Below, piece after piece: positions 1-6,608 of a stretch of 20,485 bases of DNA. The DNA is from an uncultured Candidatus Saccharibacteria bacterium. GTDB lineage: Bacteria > Patescibacteria > Saccharimonadia > Saccharimonadales > JACDBH01. Below the pieces are notes generated by a model, which did no database searches, was not told where the DNA came from, and saw only the letters and a program-made list of their open reading frames with translations. The DNA is taken from positions 1 through 20,485 of the forward strand of contig CAMLHD010000012.1 of assembly GCA_946479835.1 (NCBI GenBank), written 5' to 3'. The translations under genes were made by a program, and so were the position numbers. Numbering within the stretch: the first letter of the stretch is position 1; each line of letters opens with the position of its first letter.

Positions 1-173
1 GCCTTTTTTGTGACCACTAGTTTTTGTCGCCGCATTACATGCCTGAAATCCGGATATCTCTGCAGCCATTCACTGAAATGCTTTGGGTGATACTCTACTT
101 GCTGCAGCATATAAACCATGACGTAAGGCGTTTTCGGCAAAAAATAAGTAATGAAGCTGAGCAGCCTACGCAT
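1..173 (-). CDS. N-terminal part of a gene running off the left edge; possibly a Mur ligase
   Basis: The minus strand is open from an ATG at 173-171 to the window edge, giving 57 residues beginning MRRLLSFITYFLPKTPYVMV. The ATG lies inside the last codons of the upstream hydrolase (8-base overlap, ATGCGTAG), which suggests translational coupling. The visible part is basic and aromatic, with a short hydrophobic start and a segment reading MLQQVEYHPKHFSEWLQRYP. From memory, some CPR MurF-like ligases carry an N-terminal extension of this kind (an MLQ..EY stretch followed by a W-rich part). That is a weak resemblance, and the ATP-binding and ligase domains would lie outside the window. That it is a real gene is fairly safe; its identity is a guess. 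Confidence 0.55.
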   Translation of the reverse strand, partial: MRRLLSFITYFLPKTPYVMVYMLQQVEYHPKHFSEWLQRYPDFRHVMRRQKLVVTKK

Positions 174-918
174 CAAGAAAATCCCCGATCCGCTTGGATG
201 TTTCAGCGGGTTTGTCGTGATGAATGAAATGTCCGGCACCCGGCATAACTTCCAGTTCCGCCTTCTTAATCAGGTCTTTATAAATTTGGCCGTAGTGAGG
301 CGGCGTAGCCTTATCTTCCTGCCCGTACATAAGGAGCGTAGGTATATCCAGTTTGCCGGCGTCCTGTTGCACATCTTGGCGCACAGTTTTTTTGAAAGTT
401 TCCTGCAGGTGTGGAGCAACCAGCATATCGGAGCCCGCTGCACCGTAGAGTTTTTTTCTTAGCTTGCGCTTAGCGGATTCGCTCATCCAGAAAGTTGCGG
501 CTTTGCCAGTCTTTGCAACCGCTTTTATGGCCAGGCGTTTCGCTTTTTGCCTGTCGCGTATCCCCGCGCTGGCTAAAAGCACCAGTTTATGAGCCGTAAA
601 AATATTTGAGCCAAGTCCTTTGATAGCCACGGATCCACCATTGGAATGAGCGATTATGGCGTAAGGTTCAATCTTCTGTTTGGCCATAAAGTCGGCCACA
701 AATTGAGCGTATTCTTCCAAACCCCAGGCCCTATCCGGCGGCTGAGTGGCACCGAAACCAGGCAGGTCGAGCGCTATCATATGATATCGGTTTCCCATCT
801 CAGCAATAAGGGTTTTGAACGTATGATGATCATCGCCCCAGCCATGAAGCAAAACAACATCTTTGCCTTTGCCGGTTTCATCGAATGTGGTCAATAGACC
901 GGAAACAACCGCTTGCAT
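166..918 (-). CDS. alpha/beta hydrolase fold protein
   Basis: This 250-residue protein has the usual layout of the alpha/beta hydrolase superfamily. An oxyanion-hole motif LLHGWGDD lies near residues 23-30. The nucleophile elbow AHSNGG gives Ser92; the family consensus is G-x-S-x-G, so the first glycine is alanine here. Asp202 lies in LLMYGQED and His230 in GAGHF, completing a credible Ser-Asp-His triad. A lysine-rich cap region lies between about residues 120 and 185. No signal peptide is seen, so it is probably cytoplasmic. The substrate cannot be told from sequence; esterases, lipases and C-C hydrolases share this fold. No clear Shine-Dalgarno precedes the ATG, but a TATACT box lies about 35 bases upstream. 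It overlaps the start of the next gene downstream and is probably co-transcribed with it. Confidence 0.9.
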   Translation of the reverse strand: MQAVVSGLLTTFDETGKGKDVVLLHGWGDDHHTFKTLIAEMGNRYHMIALDLPGFGATQPPDRAWGLEEYAQFVADFMAKQKIEPYAIIAHSNGGSVAIKGLGSNIFTAHKLVLLASAGIRDRQKAKRLAIKAVAKTGKAATFWMSESAKRKLRKKLYGAAGSDMLVAPHLQETFKKTVRQDVQQDAGKLDIPTLLMYGQEDKATPPHYGQIYKDLIKKAELEVMPGAGHFIHHDKPAETSKRIGDFLDA

Positions 919-952
919 GCTATAAGATACTTGTCTGTTTCATTTAAGGATA

Positions 953-958
953 AGTATA
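953..958 (-). promoter_or_regulatory. Possible -10 box of the hydrolase gene
   Basis: On the minus strand the hexamer TATACT lies about 35 bases before the hydrolase ATG. No convincing -35 box is present, so this is only a suggestion. Confidence 0.3.
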
Positions 959-1029
959 TCACCCGTTTAGACTATTTATTTCTCACCTCTAATCTGTTAA
1001 TATTACCTCTGTCTTAAAATCAACGACGA

Positions 1030-1106
<77 letters not shown>

Positions 1107-1112
1107 AAAATA

Positions 1113-1135
1113 GGCCGAGATTTTCGGTCTTTTTT
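1113..1135 (+). terminator. Intrinsic terminator of tRNA-Ala
   Basis: Stem GGCCGA (1113-1118) pairs with TCGGTC (1124-1129), including one G-T pair, around loop GATTT. A run of six T (1130-1135) follows. The T run touches the stop codon of the convergent gene at 1134, so the two transcripts meet here with no spare DNA. Confidence 0.85.
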
Positions 1136-1823
1136 ATTTGGGATCGAATCTTTGCCGTTCTTCCAATAAAAGATCTTCTATGTCTTCGTTGTCGAACAAT
1201 ACCGCCCGCATCAACCGGCGGCCTACCCTGCCTATGCCCGGTATTTTATATTCCGCGCTTACCCTCTCGGGCGCATATGGCAACAAGGCTTCGGTGCGGA
1301 TATAGAAGCGAAAAGTGGGCGATGTCTTGTTGGACCAAGATTGATTCGACTGGTTATAACGAAGCCTTGCGATCGCTTCCTGATGTTTTTCCGGCTGATC
1401 CTCCAGAAAGAAGAGTACCAGCGTGTGAAACACGTTCGTCACATATTCTTCTGTGGTTCGAACTTGTTTGCGCGCCAGCATAAAGTCAGTGAAGTTCACG
1501 AAACGGCCGTCATTTGCCAGCTTGTCTTTGCTGTCTTCCCAGCCAACGAACCAATAGTCGCCTTCCTCAGCCAGATCTTCCAGATCTATTATGTCCGTTC
1601 CTTCTATTTGTTGCTCGAGCCTTTGGTCCCGCTCATTACGTCTTCCAAGCTCGTTCCTTAAAGCATCCATGACAAAAGGTACCCGCACCAGGCTGATAGC
1701 CTCAGCTGCGGCAGCCGCTTCTTCGGCGGTTAATTCATCCCTGTAAGAAAACGCCGAAAGATTATCGGCAATGCTGTCTGGGTCAACGTATTCCCAGATC
1801 TGCTCCACATCAAGCTCACTCAT
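1134..1823 (-). CDS. Conserved-looking hypothetical protein, 229 aa
   Basis: I do not recognise this acidic soluble protein. The N-terminal part is helical and alanine-rich (TAEEAAAAAEAIS near residues 33-45). It is followed by a charged region with many R/E/Q residues. The middle has aromatic residues (DYWFVGWEDS) and an FVNFTDFMLARKQ stretch. The C-terminus ends in acidic helices. There is no signal peptide, no transmembrane segment and no cysteine or histidine cluster suggesting a metal site. It starts 37 bases after the ligA stop on the same strand, so it is probably the last gene of the lemA-htpX-ligA operon. Its stop meets the tRNA-Ala terminator. Length, codon use and position support a real gene, but no function can be assigned. 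Confidence 0.8.
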   Translation of the reverse strand: MSELDVEQIWEYVDPDSIADNLSAFSYRDELTAEEAAAAAEAISLVRVPFVMDALRNELGRRNERDQRLEQQIEGTDIIDLEDLAEEGDYWFVGWEDSKDKLANDGRFVNFTDFMLARKQVRTTEEYVTNVFHTLVLFFLEDQPEKHQEAIARLRYNQSNQSWSNKTSPTFRFYIRTEALLPYAPERVSAEYKIPGIGRVGRRLMRAVLFDNEDIEDLLLEERQRFDPK

Positions 1824-1860
1824 GAGCTAGAGTATCGCCTAAGCCTTAACCCAACTCAAG

Positions 1861-3876
1861 CTATAGCATTTTGATAAGTTCGTCTTCGTCGATGACTTCA
1901 GTTCCAAGCTTACGGGCTTTTTCGGCCTTGGATTCACCGGCTTTATCACCTATCACCAAATAGGTGGTGTCCTTGCCAACGGATGATTGGAAGGTGCCGC
2001 CTAACGCACGGATCTTTTCGGCGGCGATATCGCGGCCCATGGTAGTTAGCGTGCCGGTAATCACGAAGCTTTTGCCGCTTAATTTGCCGCCGGTGTGCTT
2101 TACTTCTTGGGGCCAAACGCCTAGTTTTCGGAACTTGGCCAGCAGCGCCTGGTTATCGTCGTCAATGAACCAGCCCAGGATTGAATCGGCTACGATTTCA
2201 CCGATGCCATCTACTGACTGCAGCTCCTCATAAGTTGCAGTGCCTAAGGAATCCAGTTTTTTGAAATGATTAGCCAGATCGATGGCGGTCTGGGCGCCGA
2301 CGTGACGGATGCCGAGCGCGTAAATAAAACGAGACAGCGGAGGCTGTTTCTTGTCTTGAATGGCGCTCACCAGCTTACCAGCAGAAATATCCGCGAAGCG
2401 GTCCAGCTTTAAGACCTGTTCTTTGGTGATGGTGTAGAGGTCCGCCAGATCGTGCACAAGTTTGGCATCTACCAAGGCCTCGACGTTCTTTTCGCCCAAA
2501 TAATCTATGTCCATGGCGCCCTTGCTGGCAAAATGCTCCAACGCGCGCTTGAGCAGCAACGGGCCGCTGGCACCTTTGACCCTATAAACCACTTCGCCCT
2601 CCGGGCGCTCAAACTCCAGTTCGGGATACTGGCGGCGCAGCTCTTTTTCCATCAGGAACGTTTTTGCGCCATCGGGCCTAAGTTTTATCAGCACTTCCTG
2701 GACCTGGGGAATAATGTCGCCGGCTTTATAAATCACGACCGTGTCGCCGATGCGGATATCTTTGCGTTTGATTTCGTCTGCATTATGAAGGCTGGCATGC
2801 TGGACTGTAGTACCGGCTACCACCACCGGATCAAAGACCGCTATAGGCGTGGCCGCGCCGGTCCGGCCGATGCTTAAAATGATATCTTTTACTATCGTGG
2901 TGGCTTGCTCAGCCGGAAATTTGTAAGCCACGGCGCCGCGCGGCGTCTTGCCTACCACGCCCAAATCCTCGTACAGCTTGCGATCGTTCAGCTTTATTAC
3001 CAGGCCGTCCGTATTGAATGGCAGATCATGCCGTTTGTCCTCCCATTTGGCGGCGAAAGCCATGACTTCATCAACGTTCTTAAGAACTGAAGCATCCCTG
3101 TTGACGGTAATCCCGACCGAGCTTATCGCCTCATAAGCGAATTTGTGAGTTGGTGTGTCGACGGAGTTTTCCCGGTAGATATCATAAGCCCGGAAGCTGA
3201 GGGGGCGGGCCGCAACCAACTTGGGATCCAGCTGGCGGATGGTGCCGGCTGCCAGGTTGCGCGGATTCATAAATGGCGGCAAGCCCTCAGCCTCACGGAC
3301 TTTGTTCAGGGCTTCAAAATTTTCTTTCAGCATAACTATTTCGCCACGGATTTCGGTGCGGCCTTCCAGGAATTTTTCAAAACCTTTGGCGGCGCGAAGC
3401 CGGAGCGGCACATTCTCGATGGTCCTAACATTCATGGTTACGTCTTCGCCCACCCGGCCGTCGCCGCGCGTCACCGCCATGGTTAGCAGGCCGTCTTCGT
3501 AAATCAACGCGCATGCCAGCCCGTCCATTTTGATATCTACGAAATATTCGTGGGTCCGGCCGGGCGCAAGCTTGTCGGTGCGTTTTACCCAAGCTTCCAT
3601 TTCTTCGCGGTTGAAGACGTCGTTAAGACTCAACATCGGCCGTTCGTGCGGAACTTTTACGAACTTATCGAGCGCTTTTCCGGCCACGCGCTGGGTCGGC
3701 GAGTCCGACGTCAGCAGTTCAGGATGTTCGGCTTCAAGCTGGCTGAGCTCGTGCTTCAGGCTGTCTGCGGCAGCTTCGGACATAATGGATTCGTCCAGCA
3801 CGTGGTAGTGATAACGATAATCGTTGATAAGTTCGCGGAGCTTCAGTACCCGCTCGCCCGCATCTTGCTTGCTCAC
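1861..3876 (-). CDS. ligA: NAD-dependent DNA ligase LigA
   Basis: LigA seals nicks in DNA with NAD+ as adenylate donor, in replication and repair. The 671-residue length is normal. The adenylation motif KMDG places the catalytic lysine at 116. Other family motifs are TRGDGRVGEDVT (136-147), NPRNLAAGTIRQLD (204-217), DGLVIK (290-295) and the OB-fold core with SIGRTG and ASLHN. Helix-hairpin-helix repeats and a C-terminal BRCT domain (about 595-671, VITGTL, ALGG, YLVIGDKAG) follow. Two oddities stand out. The zinc-finger region (about 413-442) has none of the four usual cysteines, and the whole protein has one cysteine (122). In domain Ia, the positions matching E. coli Asp32 and Tyr35 are Glu34 and Ala37. 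The start codon is GTG, preceded by AGGGA and overlapping the previous stop by four bases. Confidence 0.97.
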   Translation of the reverse strand: MSKQDAGERVLKLRELINDYRYHYHVLDESIMSEAAADSLKHELSQLEAEHPELLTSDSPTQRVAGKALDKFVKVPHERPMLSLNDVFNREEMEAWVKRTDKLAPGRTHEYFVDIKMDGLACALIYEDGLLTMAVTRGDGRVGEDVTMNVRTIENVPLRLRAAKGFEKFLEGRTEIRGEIVMLKENFEALNKVREAEGLPPFMNPRNLAAGTIRQLDPKLVAARPLSFRAYDIYRENSVDTPTHKFAYEAISSVGITVNRDASVLKNVDEVMAFAAKWEDKRHDLPFNTDGLVIKLNDRKLYEDLGVVGKTPRGAVAYKFPAEQATTIVKDIILSIGRTGAATPIAVFDPVVVAGTTVQHASLHNADEIKRKDIRIGDTVVIYKAGDIIPQVQEVLIKLRPDGAKTFLMEKELRRQYPELEFERPEGEVVYRVKGASGPLLLKRALEHFASKGAMDIDYLGEKNVEALVDAKLVHDLADLYTITKEQVLKLDRFADISAGKLVSAIQDKKQPPLSRFIYALGIRHVGAQTAIDLANHFKKLDSLGTATYEELQSVDGIGEIVADSILGWFIDDDNQALLAKFRKLGVWPQEVKHTGGKLSGKSFVITGTLTTMGRDIAAEKIRALGGTFQSSVGKDTTYLVIGDKAGESKAEKARKLGTEVIDEDELIKML

Positions 3877-4820
3877 AACATTTCCCTGTACAGCGCGTAA
3901 AAATAGGTGTGTACCAGCATGATTATCGCTAGCGAGATGACCATGAACAGTATTTCGGCCGCGATCGGCGCAAAGAATGCCAGCGGCAGGAACACGGCAG
4001 CCAGGAAGACAAAGACCGCCAGCGGCAGGAACACCACCTTGCGGATAATCGACCAGCGCTGGAACCTGACCAGCCGTTTGGCCGATCTTAAGGCTTTGAG
4101 CGGAGTCATGTCCGGCAGCGTGACTATATAGCTGGCGAACACCGAACTACTGACAAAATATATTGAAACGATGACGCCCGCCATCGCGATGAAAGCCCAA
4201 ATTATCTGCTCGAAGCCGCTGACGACAATGCCGTTTTGGACTGCCAGGCTGTAGACCGATACCGACAAAAGCCCCGGAATCATCTGCAGCAATATCACCA
4301 GTCCGACAAGCAGATACGGCACCAGCGGATAACTGCTTTGGTAGAAAGCCTGGCGCAGCTTCGGATTATTCTTGGTATCGAAGGTCTGGCGCAGGGTCCA
4401 GATCATCACCAATGAAAAAACCACGAATAGGACGAGCTGGTAGACGCTGCCGGCTTGATCCGAAACCATGCCCGCAGTGCCCAGCAAACCGCCGAACAAT
4501 GCCGTGGCTGTCTCGGGGGCGCTGACTTCGCCGCTAAGCTCGGTGGTGATTTCCTCTTTCAGATCCTCGATCTGGAATTCGAACGCCAGGCCTTTTACGA
4601 AAACGGCGTAGAGTAAAACGTAGATCAGTAGAATAAGGCCAAACAGCCTCTTGTGCCGCCACAAATGCCTGAGCGCTATACCAAGCAGACGGAAGCTGCC
4701 GGGCGGACGGTGTGCTATACGCGCCACCTTCTTCTTGCTGCTTCTGGAAAGCTTGCGCACCCGGGTCTTTGGCACCGGTTTTGCGGCGCTTGAGCTGGTT
4801 TTTGTTTTGGCTTTGGCCAT
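3873..4820 (-). CDS. Multi-pass membrane protein of unknown function
   Basis: I chose the ATG at 4820 (315 residues, MAKAKTKTSS). It lies 4 bases after the htpX stop with AGGAAGG at a good distance; an upstream in-frame ATG would give 329 residues but lies inside htpX. The first 50 or so residues are very rich in lysine, arginine, serine and proline, probably a cytoplasmic tail. About six hydrophobic helices follow, starting RLFGLILLIYVLLYAVF. Between them lie an acidic loop (LKEEITTELSGEVSAPE) and a basic loop (LKALRSAKRLVRFQRWSIIRK). That loop pattern is seen in DUF975- or YihY-like integral membrane families, but I cannot assign one. The gene is sandwiched between htpX and ligA with overlapping or near-touching ends, so it is certainly co-transcribed. 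A link to membrane quality control with HtpX is only an inference. Confidence 0.85.
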   Translation of the reverse strand: MAKAKTKTSSSAAKPVPKTRVRKLSRSSKKKVARIAHRPPGSFRLLGIALRHLWRHKRLFGLILLIYVLLYAVFVKGLAFEFQIEDLKEEITTELSGEVSAPETATALFGGLLGTAGMVSDQAGSVYQLVLFVVFSLVMIWTLRQTFDTKNNPKLRQAFYQSSYPLVPYLLVGLVILLQMIPGLLSVSVYSLAVQNGIVVSGFEQIIWAFIAMAGVIVSIYFVSSSVFASYIVTLPDMTPLKALRSAKRLVRFQRWSIIRKVVFLPLAVFVFLAAVFLPLAFFAPIAAEILFMVISLAIIMLVHTYFYALYREML

Positions 4821-4824
4821 TTTC

Positions 4825-5709
4825 TCAGGCCTTCCTGCCGATTTCATGCAGCCGCCTGACACGTTCCTTCAGCGGCGGATGAGTGCTGAACAAAACCGCG
4901 AAGCTCTTGCCCTTTAAAGGATTGGCAAAAAAGAAGTGGGCTGTCGAAGGATTTTGGCGCTTCAGGGCCGACCCATGTTCGCCGATTTTTTCCAGAGCCT
5001 TAGCCAGGCCTTCGGGATGGCGCGTAGTAAGAGCGCCGGTGGCATCTGCCAGGTATTCGCGCTGGCGCGAAACCGCCAGCTGGATCAAGCTGGCTACCAA
5101 AGGTGCCAGCAAGGCGGCGACTATGCCGAATACAAAGAAGATGCTGCTGGCGGAGCTGTCGTCATCGCGACTGCTGAACCAGCCTAAACGGAGGAGCGCG
5201 TCGGCAACCAGCGCCACAACCGCAACCAAAGCAAAAGCTACCAGATTTACCCGGCTGTCATAGTTCTTTACGTGGCCAAGCTCGTGCGCCATTACGCCTT
5301 CGAGCTCCGTGTCGCTCATGATATCCAAAAGCCCGGTGGTAGCGCCCACGACGGCGTGTTCGTAGTTGCGGCCGGTGGCAAAAGCGTTCGGCGCCGGATC
5401 ATTGATTATATAGACCTTGGGCATCGGCATGCCGTTGGTAATAGCCAAATTTTCAACCGTCCGATAAAGCCTGGGGTTATCATGTTTCTCGATCGGTTTG
5501 GCGCCGTTCATGGCTAAGGCCAGTTTTGACGAAGAAAAATAGCTAATCAGGGCGTAAATAAGAGCACCAATTAATACCCCGAGCGTTACGCTGGGAGCGC
5601 CATCGGCGTAAATCTGGCTGAGCAACCATCCGAGGGCCCCAATCAACAGCACGAACAAAAACATGATCACCACCGTTTTGCGCTTGTTGTCGGCTATAGC
5701 GTTATACAT
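4825..5709 (-). CDS. htpX: Membrane zinc metalloprotease HtpX (M48B)
   Basis: HtpX is an inner-membrane M48 protease that degrades misfolded membrane proteins. The 294 residues begin with two hydrophobic helices (about 13-31 and 42-58). The zinc site HELGH gives His142, Glu143 and His146. The third ligand is Glu218 in RQREYLADA. Two more hydrophobic segments lie between (about 155-175 and 189-213), the family pattern. The C-terminal FSTHPPLKERVRRL is a strong M48B signature. GGAG lies 8 bases before the ATG. The gene follows lemA by 31 bases, a pairing common in bacteria. A small hairpin (TCCGG/CCGGA) lies in that gap. Confidence 0.97.
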   Translation of the reverse strand: MYNAIADNKRKTVVIMFLFVLLIGALGWLLSQIYADGAPSVTLGVLIGALIYALISYFSSSKLALAMNGAKPIEKHDNPRLYRTVENLAITNGMPMPKVYIINDPAPNAFATGRNYEHAVVGATTGLLDIMSDTELEGVMAHELGHVKNYDSRVNLVAFALVAVVALVADALLRLGWFSSRDDDSSASSIFFVFGIVAALLAPLVASLIQLAVSRQREYLADATGALTTRHPEGLAKALEKIGEHGSALKRQNPSTAHFFFANPLKGKSFAVLFSTHPPLKERVRRLHEIGRKA

Positions 5710-5740
5710 CTTAAATTCTCCGGTTTAAGCCGGATCAGGG

Positions 5741-6307
5741 CTAAAATTTAACTTCAACCGGCTTTTCAGCTTCTTCCCGCTCGGCTTCCTCTACGTCGAA
5801 GAACTCACGATCGGCATTGAAGCCCAGCATGCCTGCGAACAGGTTGGTCGGAAAGACGCGGCGCTTGGTGTTGAAGTCACGGACAACGCCGTTATAAAAG
5901 CGGCGTGAGGCCTGGATCTTGTCTTCGGTATCGACCAGTTCGGCCTGCAGTTCTTTGAAGTTCTCGTTGGCCTTCAGGTCCGGGTAGGCTTCGGCGACAG
6001 CGAAGATGCTTTTCAGTGCACCTTCCAGCATATTTTCGGCCTTGCCGGATTCGGCCGGGCCTTTGGCGTCTATCATGGCCGCCCGGGCTTTGGTTACTTC
6101 TTCGAACACGCCTTTTTCATGCTTGGCGTAGCCTTTGACTGTTTCCAGCAGATTAGGTATCAGATCCAAGCGGCGTTTCATCTGCACCGTGATATCGCTC
6201 CAGGCTTCATCGGCACGGATGTTCAGCCTTAGCAAACTGTTGTACATGTAGGCAAAGATGACAACCAGCAGCAAGACTATACCGCCAATTATTAGTAACC
6301 ACGTCAT
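5741..6307 (-). CDS. lemA: LemA family membrane protein
   Basis: LemA proteins are small, anchored by one N-terminal helix, with a helical-bundle domain. Their molecular role is not settled; they often sit beside htpX. The 188 residues show the anchor at about 2-22, then the typical AWSDITVQMKRRLDLIPNLL (35-54), and the C-terminal signature FNTKRRVFPTNLFAGMLGF. The tail is acidic (EEAEREEAEKPVEVKF). An AGGAG and a closer GGAAG precede the ATG. It is the first gene of the operon lemA-htpX-membrane protein-ligA-unknown, with a TATAAT box upstream. Confidence 0.95.
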   Translation of the reverse strand: MTWLLIIGGIVLLLVVIFAYMYNSLLRLNIRADEAWSDITVQMKRRLDLIPNLLETVKGYAKHEKGVFEEVTKARAAMIDAKGPAESGKAENMLEGALKSIFAVAEAYPDLKANENFKELQAELVDTEDKIQASRRFYNGVVRDFNTKRRVFPTNLFAGMLGFNADREFFDVEEAEREEAEKPVEVKF

Positions 6308-6339
6308 ATGACTTCCACTCCTGTTATTTGATGCTTTTA

Positions 6340-6345
6340 ATTATA
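6340..6345 (-). promoter_or_regulatory. -10 box before lemA
   Basis: TATAAT on the minus strand, about 33 bases before the lemA ATG in an A/T-rich stretch. The -35 candidate at 17 bases (TAAATA) is weak. Confidence 0.4.
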
Positions 6346-6373
6346 TATCAATTTGATAAAAGTATTTACTTTT

Positions 6374-6459
6374 TGGTGGGCGAGGTGGGACTTGAACCCA
6401 CAAGACTTTTGGTCAACGGATTTTAAGTCCGTCGCGTATACCAATTCCGCCACTCGCCC
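6374..6459 (-). tRNA. tRNA-Leu (UAA)
   Basis: Acceptor GGGCGAG pairs with CTCGCCC. The anticodon stem ACGGA/TCCGT holds loop CTTAAAA, giving anticodon TAA. A long class II variable arm follows. The T loop is TTCAAGT. The discriminator is A and CCA is encoded. It is one of three tRNA-Leu genes in the window, each with a different anticodon. Confidence 0.96.
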
Positions 6460-6475
6460 GCTTCAAGATATAAAA

Positions 6476-6549
6476 TGGAGGCACCTACGGGATTCGCACC
6501 CGTGTACGCGGTTTTGCAGACCGCTGCCTAACTCCTCGGCCAAGGCGCC
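6476..6549 (-). tRNA. tRNA-Cys (GCA) with unusual D and T loops
   Basis: Acceptor GGCGCCT pairs with AGGTGCC (one G-T pair), followed by the U73 discriminator typical of tRNA-Cys and an encoded CCA. The anticodon stem GCGGT/ACCGC holds loop CTGCAAA, giving anticodon GCA. The T loop reads TGCGAAT, with G at position 55 where nearly all tRNAs have U. The D arm GCC-GAGGAGTTA-GGC aligns with A at position 18 and G at 19. So the normal G18-U55 contact appears to be A18-G55, while G19-C56 is kept. Confidence 0.94.
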
Positions 6550-6608
6550 ATATTCGAGCTTGACGTAAAAATTATATCCTAACATCTGCTATTTAAGTAG
6601 TTCCAGCC

